DNA of 64,000 nt, taken from Oceanospirillum linum (lineage in GTDB: Bacteria > Pseudomonadota > Gammaproteobacteria > Pseudomonadales > Halomonadaceae). Below, one piece after another: positions 35,950 to 44,185 of this stretch (the stretch's first letter is position 1; each line of letters opens with the position of its first letter). The notes under the pieces are model-generated. The model saw only the letters and a program-made list of their open reading frames with translations. It did not search any database and had not been told where the DNA came from. The stretch lies in assembly GCF_900182785.1 (NCBI RefSeq), contig NZ_FXTS01000006.1, forward strand, positions 1 to 64,000, given 5' to 3'. The position numbers and the translations under genes are program-made.

Positions 35950-36456
35950 ATGATTTGGCACTTAATTGCTGCGTTTGTTGTGGGTGTTGCTTGTGCGGGT
36001 ATCGCTCTGTTTCTCAGGAAAGTCAGCCGCCAACGTTTGCCGAAGTGGATTATTCCAGTTTTTGCTGGTGTTGGAATGTTGGCTTACCAGGTTCATACTG
36101 AATACGACTGGTTTGACCATAAAACAGCGAGCTTACCCGAGAACTCTGTTGTGGTTGCTTCAGAAGCTCCGGGAAGCCTATGGCGACCATGGACATATAT
36201 GATTCCGATGACAACAGCCTTTACCGTTTTGGATGCAGGCAGTATTCAGCCACGTTCTATTGATAATCAGATAATTTCTGAGTTCATGCTTTATCGTTTT
36301 GAGAAACAGCATGTTGATCGCGTTAAAGCTCAGGCTTATGTACTTAACTGTGATACTCGTGATCTCCTGCCTATGAATGAAAAAAGAGTACTGGACCTGG
36401 AGAAGCGTCAGGTTCTCACTCAGGATAATGAGTTATTGCTTCAGGTTTGCCGTTAA
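35950..36456 (+). CDS. Conserved-looking inner-membrane protein of unknown function
   Basis: The 168-residue protein has an N-terminal membrane segment (2-23), possibly a second (36-49), then a soluble part of about 110 residues. The soluble part begins HTEYDWFDHKTASLPENSVVVASEAP and has two cysteines, one in YVLNCDTRDLL and one near the C-terminus (QVCR). AAGGAAGG before the ATG is a strong ribosome site. I do not recognise the family. It sits in the acetate island between the second symporter and the CBS/DUF294 gene. Nothing in the sequence identifies a reaction. Confidence 0.8.
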   Translation: MIWHLIAAFVVGVACAGIALFLRKVSRQRLPKWIIPVFAGVGMLAYQVHTEYDWFDHKTASLPENSVVVASEAPGSLWRPWTYMIPMTTAFTVLDAGSIQPRSIDNQIISEFMLYRFEKQHVDRVKAQAYVLNCDTRDLLPMNEKRVLDLEKRQVLTQDNELLLQVCR

Positions 36457-36474
36457 CGATTCCCTCTCTCTTTA

Positions 36475-36498
36475 AAGCCTGATACTAAAGTCAGGCTT
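36475..36498 (+). terminator. Possible terminator before the CBS/DUF294 gene
   Basis: AAGCCTGA (36475-36482) pairs with TCAGGCTT (36491-36498) around an 8-base loop, 19 bases after the stop. No T run follows, so it is weak. Confidence 0.4.
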
Positions 36499-36644
36499 AC
36501 AGCTGACCGATGGGTCTGCTAGATTCGGTTAATAACACAAAGTTACCGAATGCGCTGGCAGGCCTGTGGTTCGGGCGTATATCCCTTCACTGCTTGCCTA
36601 TCCGCTTTCAGAATCTTTGGCTCTGATAACAAGGATAAAAATCT

Positions 36645-38477
36645 ATGAGCAATGAGTTTGACCTCTCTCATCCGCCTTTTGATTTGCTCAGTACGGAAGA
36701 GCAGGAAAAGCTGGTATCCCGCCTGGATATTGGCTATTTCGGTAAAGATGAAATTGTCATTGATGCCGGACAGGTGAGCGAGTCTGTTTTTGTTGTACTG
36801 AAAGGTGCTGTTGTTGAACTGGATCTGACAAAAGAATCTGAGCCGGACGGCGGTGTGATCCGGGAGTATGCCCATGACGATCTGTTTGGCGCGATAAGTA
36901 TTATTAACGGCTCCAGCCGTTATACATTCAAGACAGTTGAAGGAACGATTGCCTGGCTACTACCAAAAGAGATATTTCTCGGCCTGATGCACAGCAATGA
37001 GCCTTTTGCGGCTTATTTTCAGAATACTCTGGCAGAAAAGGCACGCTTACTGGAACGGCGCCGCAGTGAAAAACTGGGCAACGGTGACATGTCTTCTTTT
37101 ATGATGGCTAAGGTTGCTGATTCTGTCCTGCGCGAAGCGGTTATTTTGCAGTCTGGTACAACAATTCTCGAGGCAACACGTACCATGCGTGAGCAGCACT
37201 CAGATTGTTTATTGGTCCATAAAAACTCTCAATATGGCATGGTAACCCGCACAGATCTGCTTGAAGGTGTGGTGCTGCAGGATATGGGGCTCGAGAGTGA
37301 TATCTGCGACCTGGCCAGCTATGACCTACTGACGGTTCAGGCTGATGATTTTCTGTTTAATGCCCTAGTTCTGATGACACGTCATAAGATTCAGCGTGTG
37401 GTCGTTTTTGATCATAACAAATTAGCTGGCTTGGTTGAGCTGACGGATGTGCTGAGCTTTTTCTCCAGCCAATCTCATGTGATTGGTCTGCAGATTGAAC
37501 GAGCTGGTAATCTTGAAGAGCTTGCCCGGGCCGCTAAAGGGACAACAGAGCTGATCAATGGCCTTGTAGCTCAAGGGGTTAAGATTCGCTTCGCGATGGA
37601 TCTTTTAGCAGCACTAAATGGTCGCATTATTGCTAAAGCCTACGAGCAATTAGTCCCCGAAGAGATTCGTAAAAAAACTTGCTTGCTCGTCATGGGTAGT
37701 GAAGGTCGTGGTGAACAGGTATTAAAGACCGATCAGGATAATGCTCTGATCATAGCAGACGACCTCGACTGGCAGGAGTGTAGCCAGGTGATGGATAAGT
37801 TTACGAATACATTACTGGATTTTGGTTACCCGCTTTGTCCCGGCAATATCATGGTTTCGAACCCTGAGTGGGTTATGAAAGAGTCGGAGTGGCGAAAAAC
37901 ATTGAGCCAGTGGAGCAGTTCTGTTGAAGGAACCGGCCTGATGAATCTCGCTATTTTTGTTGATGCCCATGCAGTAGCTGGTGATGCTCGCTTGTTCAGT
38001 CGCCTGCGTGACACTCTGTTCCATTCTTTGGAAGGTAACGAGGTTTTCTACTCCTATTTTGCTATGCCCTTACGCCGTTTCAGTACGCCATTAACCTTCT
38101 TTGGTGGTCTGAAAAATTCTGATGGTATGGATATTAAAAAAGGTGGCATTTTCCCGATTGTTCACGGTATTCGAACGATGGCACTGCAATTTAAGATAAA
38201 AGAGACCAACACTTTTCAGCGTATTGATGCCTTAGTTGAAAAGCGAGTGATGAAGCGCAAGTTTGCAGACGACTTAGCAGAGGCCTTGGTCGTGCTAAGT
38301 TCGCTGCGTTTGCAACAGCAGCTTAAGGTCGAAATCGGTCAGGCCCCGCCAGGTGAGAGTAATATGGTAAGTGCCGTGAGTCTTAATAAACTTGACCGTG
38401 ACCTGCTCCGTGAAGCGCTGCATATGGTGAAAGAGTTTAAATCAAGAATGTCACATCGCTATCACCTTGAAGGATAA
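36645..38477 (+). CDS. Cyclic-nucleotide-binding/CBS/DUF294 nucleotidyltransferase-like protein
   Basis: This 610-residue cytoplasmic protein has, in order, a cyclic-nucleotide-binding-like domain (about 10-130), a pair of CBS domains (about 155-280; VHKNSQYGMVTRTDLL and DHNKLAGLVELTDVL), and a DUF294 nucleotidyltransferase domain with MGSEGRGEQVLKTDQDNALI (GS and DxD-type acidic residues). A DUF294 C-terminal helical domain follows. The family's reaction is not established. A ligand-controlled nucleotidyltransferase is an inference from domains. It is followed 28 bases later by a DnaQ-like exonuclease, and the pair recurs in crb/acetate loci of other gammaproteobacteria as I remember them. 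Confidence 0.9.
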   Translation: MSNEFDLSHPPFDLLSTEEQEKLVSRLDIGYFGKDEIVIDAGQVSESVFVVLKGAVVELDLTKESEPDGGVIREYAHDDLFGAISIINGSSRYTFKTVEGTIAWLLPKEIFLGLMHSNEPFAAYFQNTLAEKARLLERRRSEKLGNGDMSSFMMAKVADSVLREAVILQSGTTILEATRTMREQHSDCLLVHKNSQYGMVTRTDLLEGVVLQDMGLESDICDLASYDLLTVQADDFLFNALVLMTRHKIQRVVVFDHNKLAGLVELTDVLSFFSSQSHVIGLQIERAGNLEELARAAKGTTELINGLVAQGVKIRFAMDLLAALNGRIIAKAYEQLVPEEIRKKTCLLVMGSEGRGEQVLKTDQDNALIIADDLDWQECSQVMDKFTNTLLDFGYPLCPGNIMVSNPEWVMKESEWRKTLSQWSSSVEGTGLMNLAIFVDAHAVAGDARLFSRLRDTLFHSLEGNEVFYSYFAMPLRRFSTPLTFFGGLKNSDGMDIKKGGIFPIVHGIRTMALQFKIKETNTFQRIDALVEKRVMKRKFADDLAEALVVLSSLRLQQQLKVEIGQAPPGESNMVSAVSLNKLDRDLLREALHMVKEFKSRMSHRYHLEG

Positions 38478-38505
38478 ACATTGACGTTATTGTGAGGTAA
38501 GCAAA

Positions 38506-39126
38506 ATGGTTTTGAAAACAATAAGAAGTGCTACCGATAAATGGGCTCATAAAGATGGCGACTACGCCTTTATGTTTGAGCCGTATACAGGCGATGAGAT
38601 TATCGCTCTGGACTGCGAAATGACGGACCTGGATCCTCAGAAAGCAGAGCTGGTGTCTATTGCGGCTGTAAAGATTAAAGGCACTCAGGTGCTGACCAGT
38701 GAAAAGTTGGACATCAAACTACAGAAGCCAGAAAGCCTGACCGGTGATTCGATTAAAGTTCATCGTATTCGTGGCGTCGATCTACGCGGAGGTGAGGTAT
38801 TGCCTGATGCTCTGGAGCAGTTACTGCACTTTATTGGTAATCGTCCAATAATGGGGTACTACATCGATTATGATATTACAGTGCTAAACCGCTTTATTCG
38901 CCCACGGTTTGGCTTTAGCTTGCCGAATAAAACGATTGAGCTATCTCAGAGCTATGAGGCTAAGGTAAAGCGTGCTAACCCTGAGCTGCAACCAGATCTT
39001 CACTTTGAGAAGATCGCTGAGAAATTAGGTGTACCTATGGTTGGGCAGCGCCACAGTGCCTTAGGCGACGCAATTACGACGGCGCTGATGTATGTACGTT
39101 TGCTGAAAGGGCCGGTACCTGTCTGA
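38506..39126 (+). CDS. DnaQ-like 3'-5' exonuclease
   Basis: This 206-residue nuclease has the ExoI motif DCEMTDLDP near residue 38, a central ExoII-type region (YIDYDITVLNRF) and the ExoIII motif HSALGDAITT near residue 186, so the acidic triad and catalytic His are present. It is of the DEDDh type. It lies 28 bases after the DUF294 gene, likely in one operon. Whether it degrades DNA or RNA is not visible. A terminator follows. Confidence 0.92.
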   Translation: MVLKTIRSATDKWAHKDGDYAFMFEPYTGDEIIALDCEMTDLDPQKAELVSIAAVKIKGTQVLTSEKLDIKLQKPESLTGDSIKVHRIRGVDLRGGEVLPDALEQLLHFIGNRPIMGYYIDYDITVLNRFIRPRFGFSLPNKTIELSQSYEAKVKRANPELQPDLHFEKIAEKLGVPMVGQRHSALGDAITTALMYVRLLKGPVPV

Positions 39127-39183
39127 TAAGGCGGTATAAAAGGCCTTTTAACCCTACGTCAGTTACATGCTACTCTGAAAATT

Positions 39184-39212
39184 AGCCTGCAATGCATATT
39201 GCAGGCTTTTTT
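39184..39212 (+). terminator. Terminator after the exonuclease gene
   Basis: AGCCTGCAAT (39184-39193) pairs with ATTGCAGGCT (39198-39207) around GCAT and runs into six T. Confidence 0.88.
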
Positions 39213-39239
39213 GTTATCAGGAAGACGTTCCGAATTAGG

Positions 39240-40193
39240 TCATGCCTGAAAGAGTTTCGGGGCCGGGCGGTTAAGCTGTGAATTCAGGGCGGAAAGGTCT
39301 GGGCCTGCAGGGATGACCTGGGTTGGGTTAATGTTCGCGTGGCTGAAGTAGTAATGGCGCTTGATCTCATCAAAGTGGACGGTATTACTGATCCCTTTAA
39401 ATTGATAAATGGCTTTTGTGTAATCCCATAGATTTGGATAGTCAGCAATCCGTTTTAAGTTGCATTTAAAATGGCCAACGTAAACAGGGTCAAATCTGAT
39501 CAGCGTCGTGAACAGGCGGATATCAGCTTCTGTCAGGTATTCGCCAGTTAGATAAGGGGTGACAGACAGCTGTTCTTCAATTGTATTCAGAGCTGTAAAT
39601 AAAGGGGTAAATGCCTCCTCATAGGCTTGCTGTGTTGTTGCGAAACCACAGCGATATACCCCGTTGTTGATACTTGGGTAGATGAGGTCATTCCAGCGGT
39701 TAATATCGGATCTTAGGTGTTCAGGGTAGAGATCAATATGGTTGCCTGTTTTTATATTAAAAGCACTGTTAAACAGGCGAATAATCTCTGACGACTCATT
39801 ATTTACAATCGTTTCTGTCTTCAGATCCCAAAGAACGGGCACTGTAACTCGGCCGGTATAATTTCTTTCCGAGTGTGTATAGAGTTGATGATGGAACTGG
39901 TAGCCGTAGTTTGGTTCTGGCGAGTCGTAGACCCAGCCATCAGAAAGCATATCCGGTGACACAGCTGTTACGGGAATAAAGCCCTCAAGATCTTTCAAGT
40001 GCCGGACAATAGCCGTTCTGTGCGCCCAAGGGCAGGCATGGGATATATAAAGGTGGTATCTGCCTTCTTCCACTGGATAACTATCACCACCGATCTGGTG
40101 ACGAAACTGAGCATCCTCCCGTAAAAAGTGACCGCCGCTTTTCTTTGTGTCATACCATTGGTCGCACCAAAGGCCATCTACCAGTAAACCCAT
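39240..40193 (-). CDS. Glutathionyl-hydroquinone reductase (YqjG-like)
   Basis: These Xi-class glutathione transferases reduce glutathionylated hydroquinones. The protein has 317 residues. The catalytic motif ISHACPWAHRT holds the nucleophilic Cys near residue 54. The GHR-typical GWVYDSPEPN and ending HYYFSHANINPTQVIPAGP are present. It is cytoplasmic. It is transcribed alone, converging on the exonuclease terminator. The physiological substrate is unknown. Confidence 0.93.
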   Translation of the reverse strand: MGLLVDGLWCDQWYDTKKSGGHFLREDAQFRHQIGGDSYPVEEGRYHLYISHACPWAHRTAIVRHLKDLEGFIPVTAVSPDMLSDGWVYDSPEPNYGYQFHHQLYTHSERNYTGRVTVPVLWDLKTETIVNNESSEIIRLFNSAFNIKTGNHIDLYPEHLRSDINRWNDLIYPSINNGVYRCGFATTQQAYEEAFTPLFTALNTIEEQLSVTPYLTGEYLTEADIRLFTTLIRFDPVYVGHFKCNLKRIADYPNLWDYTKAIYQFKGISNTVHFDEIKRHYYFSHANINPTQVIPAGPDLSALNSQLNRPAPKLFQA

Positions 40194-40372
40194 CTTTAAT
40201 GCCTCACCTGAACTTAGTTAGCCTGAGCATACTCGGTTACCGGATAATAAAAATCATAATTAAGCGGGGCTTCTTTTCGATTTCATCGAATTTTTGAAAT
40301 AAGGAAGACAGGTTGTCCGTTATAGAAATATTTCAGAGAGAATCAATAAACCAGGAGTTTACAATAAATACC

Positions 40373-40397
40373 CCGGAGGCATGAGGCCTCCGGTTTT
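40373..40397. terminator. Hairpin downstream of the deacetylase-like gene
   Basis: CCGGAGGC (40373-40380) and GCCTCCGG (40386-40393) form an 8-bp stem just past the stop of the minus-strand gene at 40408. The T run (TTTT) is on the plus-strand side, and on the minus strand only GGTATTT follows, so terminator function for that gene is uncertain. Confidence 0.4.
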
Positions 40398-40407
40398 GGT
40401 GGATTTG

Positions 40408-41484
40408 CTACCAACTACCTTTTTGATCTGGCAAGATCCAGCTATGTGAAAACCAGTAGAATCGTGTGGATTTATCATGGGGGGCTGTACAGGTATATTC
40501 TATCGGACCAACATTTTCCCCCAGTTTACTTTGTATCGTAAATGTTGGGCGTTTACCTTCTTCTTCGCTTATGTAGGTACTTACTGGTAAACCATCGGCA
40601 TTTTGGCAGCGTAGGCCGCTTAGCTGATAGCTGCCTGACAGTAGCTCAATCTGAGCCTGAGGGCGCTTATTATCAGCAGAAAGAATGGTTGGTTGGGCTT
40701 TTACCCGACGTACAGGCAGGGGCAGGCTTGTGAGCTTTACCGAGAGGTTGTTGATATTACTTGCCGTACCGGTTGCTGTGAACCTCGGTTGGTAGCTCAT
40801 TGATGTGTAGCGACTTACTGGTCCCTGATGGAGACCAAAGGCAACGAGTCCTTTTGATTTTATTACTTTTCTGGCGATCTCATCGGCCTGGCCTGCCTGA
40901 TAGGCAAAAAGCTTAGGTGCAACCCCTAGATACTTTTTCAGGGCTTTCTGGTTCAGGTCTATCTCTTTTGTGATACGCAGTCGTCGCTCTTCCGTGCTTT
41001 CGCCTGGCAATGCTTTGGCAAAGTTACTGGAGGTGATCCCCATACTGCCAATAGTGCCGCCGGCTTTCTGAATATTTCTGAGCTGTTTCCAGTTCATATA
41101 AAGAGGGTGCGCTTTCAGGATAGGGGCTGCTGCGACAAAGACAGTAAAAGGGAGTTTTCGGTCTGAAAGATGTTTGAGTGCATTGTCATAGACGCTGATA
41201 TAGGCGTGATCGAAGGTAATCGCAACTGTTTTATCAGGGATGCTCTGCTTGTTTTTTACGCGTTCAACAATCTTTTCCAGAGGCCATACGGTAAAGCCAT
41301 GATTTTTCAGATAATCCAGGTGCTGAAGAAGTTCTTCCTCCGTTGCACTTTTACTGGGCGGGGTTCGGTCACTGATATGCTGATACTGTAAGACAACTGC
41401 GTGTCGGGCGGCCAGTGTCTCAGTACTGTTTATCAGTAGCATTGCAGCCAGAATCAGTAGGCTGAACAGATGGTTTCTTTTCAT
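40408..41484 (-). CDS. Polysaccharide-deacetylase-like protein, active site degenerate
   Basis: This 358-residue secreted protein has a signal sequence ending near residue 26 (ETLAARHAV). The NodB/PgaB-like fold is recognisable at residues 30-220: VLQYQHISDRTPP, and VAITFDHAYISVYDNA where the family has TFDDxY. His93 replaces the second, metal-binding Asp. The usual HxxxH metal motif is absent: the aligned segment reads GSMGITSSN (146-154). The later FAYPYG motif is FAYQAG. It is therefore probably not an active metal-dependent deacetylase. The C-terminal 100 residues form a separate beta-rich part. The stop of the DnaJ-related gene overlaps the start by four bases, so the two are coupled. 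Confidence 0.85.
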   Translation of the reverse strand: MKRNHLFSLLILAAMLLINSTETLAARHAVVLQYQHISDRTPPSKSATEEELLQHLDYLKNHGFTVWPLEKIVERVKNKQSIPDKTVAITFDHAYISVYDNALKHLSDRKLPFTVFVAAAPILKAHPLYMNWKQLRNIQKAGGTIGSMGITSSNFAKALPGESTEERRLRITKEIDLNQKALKKYLGVAPKLFAYQAGQADEIARKVIKSKGLVAFGLHQGPVSRYTSMSYQPRFTATGTASNINNLSVKLTSLPLPVRRVKAQPTILSADNKRPQAQIELLSGSYQLSGLRCQNADGLPVSTYISEEEGKRPTFTIQSKLGENVGPIEYTCTAPHDKSTRFYWFSHSWILPDQKGSW

Positions 41485-42083
41485 TGGAAAGCTGCCTTTA
41501 GAATTGCCATGGCTTCATTGATCTCCTGGATTTTCGATGGATCTCCGCCCCGGTCCGGGTGGTGTTGCATAGCCAGTTTGCGATAGCGCTGCTTTATTTC
41601 AGCAAAGGTAATAGGTTCGCTCAGTTCCAGGCATTCCAGTGCCCGGTGACTAAGACCGCGTTTTACCTGCTTCTCCTCTTCGATATCAATTTTCTTCCAG
41701 AAGTTTCGTAACATATCATCTAACTCTTCCTCCGTGGTTTCCTGCAGAGCTGTCAGATCAAGATAGTAGTCACGCATTGGATCTTTCTCTTCGAGAAGAT
41801 CATGACCAAATTCGTAGGGGTGGAGCTGAATATGGACCGCTGAAATCTCCATAATCCAGTGAGCTTTCTTTATTAGCTCATCTTTAAGTTCATAGAGTGC
41901 GTTGTAAACCAGAAAGTGGGTCCGGAAAAGCGTCATGGTGTCGGAGAAGGTAGCGGGGGTCACTTCTATTACCCCTGTTTCGCCCAAAGCTTTAATGAGG
42001 GTGTGTTCATTTAGCCCTTGAGGGTGAGCTTCAAGAACCAGCTGAATCGTGTCCAGCAGACGTGATCGCTGCAGAGTATTCAT
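41481..42083 (-). CDS. DnaJ-related protein with C-terminal J domain
   Basis: This 200-residue cytoplasmic protein has an N-terminal helical domain as in DNA-J-related proteins (MNTLQRSRLLDTIQLVLEAH). The J domain is at the C-terminus (about 145-198) with the HPD motif in MQHHPDRGGDP, so it should stimulate an Hsp70. It ends exactly at the J-domain helix IV. It precedes the deacetylase-like gene with a four-base overlap. Confidence 0.9.
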   Translation of the reverse strand: MNTLQRSRLLDTIQLVLEAHPQGLNEHTLIKALGETGVIEVTPATFSDTMTLFRTHFLVYNALYELKDELIKKAHWIMEISAVHIQLHPYEFGHDLLEEKDPMRDYYLDLTALQETTEEELDDMLRNFWKKIDIEEEKQVKRGLSHRALECLELSEPITFAEIKQRYRKLAMQHHPDRGGDPSKIQEINEAMAILKAAFQ

Positions 42084-42280
42084 TTAACGCCTTACCTGTC
42101 ATCCATTGTGTCCAAAAATGAACCTGATCCAAGCGTATCAAAATTCAGGGTTCATCATAAACGCTTTAAACATCAAAGTGTTGTCATTTTTTGTGCTTTT
42201 TTATCGAGGCTTCGAGTTTACAATTAGCTGGTTTTTGGGTAAAAGACCTCCCTTAGTTTTGCCTTGCCACAGGAGCCCCC

Positions 42281-43123
42281 ATGCAGGAACTTTTACCAAA
42301 AGATAAACGCGAGTTTAATAAGTTGCAAAAGCGTTTGCGCCGCCATGTCGGGCAGGCTATTGCCGACTACAATATGATCCAGGAAGGCGATAAGGTGATG
42401 GTGTGTCTGTCGGGGGGGAAGGACTCGTACACCATGCTGGATATCCTGATGAGCCTGCAAAAAAGTGCACCGGTAAAATTTGATCTGGTGGCTGTGAACC
42501 TGGACCAGAAGCAACCTGGCTTTCCTGAGCATGTTTTACCAGAGTATCTGGCTTCGATCGGTGTCGACTACCATATTCTTGAGCGTGATACCTACAGTAT
42601 CGTTCAGGAGAAGGTTCCGGAAGGGAAAACGACCTGTGCACTTTGTTCTCGGCTGCGCAGAGGCTCTCTGTATGGTTTTGCAGAAGAGATTGGTGCCACT
42701 AAAATTGCATTAGGCCACCACAGAGATGATATGTTGGAAACCTTGTTTCTGAATATGTTTTACGGTGGAACACTTAAAGCGATGCCGCCAAAGCTTTTGA
42801 GCGATGACGGAAAAAATATTGTCATTCGGCCAATGGCCTACTGTGTTGAAAAAGAGATTGAAGCGTTTTCTGAGCTGAAAAAATTTCCGATTATTCCATG
42901 TAATCTCTGTGGTTCTCAGGATGGCTTACAGCGCCAGGTCGTAAAAGAGATGTTACAAAGTTGGGAGAAGCAGCACCCGGGACGTCTTGATACAATGTTT
43001 CGTGCGATGCAGAACGTGGCGCCTTCCCAGCTGGCAGATACGGATCTGTTCGACTTTAAAAACCTTGAGCAAAAGCAGCTTCAAATGATGGCTCAGCGCA
43101 TTGATATTGTTAACGCCGGTTAA
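42281..43123 (+). CDS. ttcA: tRNA 2-thiocytidine biosynthesis protein TtcA
   Basis: TtcA thiolates C32 of certain tRNAs using an iron-sulfur cluster. It has 280 residues. The PP-loop motif CLSGGKDSYTML (about residue 45) binds ATP. The cysteine pair CALCSRLRR (about 120) and CNLCGSQ (about 207) provide the cluster ligands. It is transcribed alone, facing fnr across a bidirectional terminator. The iron-sulfur link with the nearby fnr and hemN genes is a recurrent context. Confidence 0.96.
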   Translation: MQELLPKDKREFNKLQKRLRRHVGQAIADYNMIQEGDKVMVCLSGGKDSYTMLDILMSLQKSAPVKFDLVAVNLDQKQPGFPEHVLPEYLASIGVDYHILERDTYSIVQEKVPEGKTTCALCSRLRRGSLYGFAEEIGATKIALGHHRDDMLETLFLNMFYGGTLKAMPPKLLSDDGKNIVIRPMAYCVEKEIEAFSELKKFPIIPCNLCGSQDGLQRQVVKEMLQSWEKQHPGRLDTMFRAMQNVAPSQLADTDLFDFKNLEQKQLQMMAQRIDIVNAG

Positions 43124-43152
43124 GTTTTAGGTGTGCTCTGAAACTAACGCAT

Positions 43153-43183
43153 AAAAAAAGAGAGCGCTGGGCTCTCTTTTTTT
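43153..43183. terminator. Bidirectional terminator between ttcA and fnr
   Basis: A near-perfect 13-bp stem, AAAAAAAGAGAGC (43153-43165) with GCTCTCTTTTTTT (43171-43183), has A/T runs on both sides and so serves both convergent genes. Confidence 0.92.
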
Positions 43184-43201
43184 ATGGTCTGATGCGGTAT
43201 A

Positions 43202-43987
43202 TCAGCCTTCGTTGGCTATTTTGGTCTCATTAGGTATTTTTTGTTCCTGATCTGGCAGACCTGCAAGAATACTCAGGTCATCCATGTTCAGGATATGAAC
43301 TTCTTTGCCGTTAACCGCAATAAGGTCGCTGTTCTGAAAACGAGTAAAGACCCTGCTTACCGTTTCAACCGCCAGACCCAGATAGTTACCTATCTCATTA
43401 CGGGACATGGGTAACCGGAAGGTAAATGGCGAGTAGCCGCGGCGTTTAAATCGGGTCGAAAGATTAGTCAGAAAAGTAGCGACGCGCTGCTCAGCATTTT
43501 TCTTACTCAGTAGCATCATCATCTGTTTGTCATCGCGCAGTTCTCGACTCATGATGCGCAGAACCTGAGAGCGAAGCTCCGGGAGTTCTTTTGCCAGCTC
43601 TTCAAGGCGTGCAAACGGAATCTCACAAACCGCTGTTGTCTCCAGTGCCTTTGCAGATACCGGGTAGGTTTCACAATCGATACCATCGAGACCAACCAGC
43701 TCACTGGGCAGATGGAAGTTAGTGATCTGCTCTTCGCCGTCATTGGTCATGGCGTAGTTTTTGATGCTACCGGAACGTACCGCGTAAACACAATCAAAGC
43801 GGTCACCCTGATGAAAAAGGTGTTCGCCTTTTTTCAGTGGTTGGCGGCGCTTAATTATTTTATCCAGCTGGTCAATGTCTTCAAAATTCAGTGATATCGG
43901 CAGACAGAGAGAACTCAGGCTGCAGGTAACACACTTAGTTTCCTTGCTCGGGTGAAAACATATTCCCTTAAGTTGCCCCTTTGGCAT
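43202..43987 (-). CDS. fnr: FNR-type oxygen-responsive regulator
   Basis: This CRP/FNR-family regulator of 261 residues carries the oxygen-labile iron-sulfur cluster ligands: Cys19, Cys22 and Cys28 (KCVTCSLSSLC) plus a later Cys in GIDCETYP. An extra Cys10 is also present. A cyclic-nucleotide-fold domain occupies about 45-160, and the helix-turn-helix LPMSRNEIGNYLGLAVETVSR includes the FNR-type ExxSR recognition region. It is expected to activate hemN and cco genes when oxygen is low. A near-perfect FNR box lies in its own upstream region at 44092-44105, which suggests autoregulation. Confidence 0.96.
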   Translation of the reverse strand: MPKGQLKGICFHPSKETKCVTCSLSSLCLPISLNFEDIDQLDKIIKRRQPLKKGEHLFHQGDRFDCVYAVRSGSIKNYAMTNDGEEQITNFHLPSELVGLDGIDCETYPVSAKALETTAVCEIPFARLEELAKELPELRSQVLRIMSRELRDDKQMMMLLSKKNAEQRVATFLTNLSTRFKRRGYSPFTFRLPMSRNEIGNYLGLAVETVSRVFTRFQNSDLIAVNGKEVHILNMDDLSILAGLPDQEQKIPNETKIANEG

Positions 43988-44091
43988 ATCAGAACTCCGG
44001 GCTAATGACTAACAAGAATGGCTCACGGACGCCTCTATAATTCAGAAGCTGTAGCTCATTATGAACATTTTGCTGAACTACGCAAAGTTTT

Positions 44092-44105
44092 TTGATGCAT
44101 ATCAG
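44092..44105 (-). promoter_or_regulatory. FNR/ANR box upstream of fnr
   Basis: TTGAT-GCAT-ATCAG differs from the FNR consensus TTGAT-N4-ATCAA in one base. It lies 105 bp before the fnr start codon. A possible minus-strand -10 CATAAT at 44063-44058 is 28 bases downstream, about six more than the class II spacing, so it may act as activator or repressor. Confidence 0.55.
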
Positions 44106-44133
44106 GTTTATCAGAATAGCATGATTTAAGACA

Positions 44134-44170
44134 AGAAAAGGGCAAAAGGCGGTGCTTTCACCCTTTGCCC
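44134..44170 (-). terminator. Terminator after hemN
   Basis: Minus-strand hairpin: GGGCAAAGGG pairs with the imperfect partner GGGCAAAAGG region (plus-strand 44140-44149 and 44161-44170), followed by TTTT on the minus strand. It is about 16 bases past the hemN stop. Confidence 0.7.
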
Positions 44171-44185
44171 TGCCGTTATAGCCTC

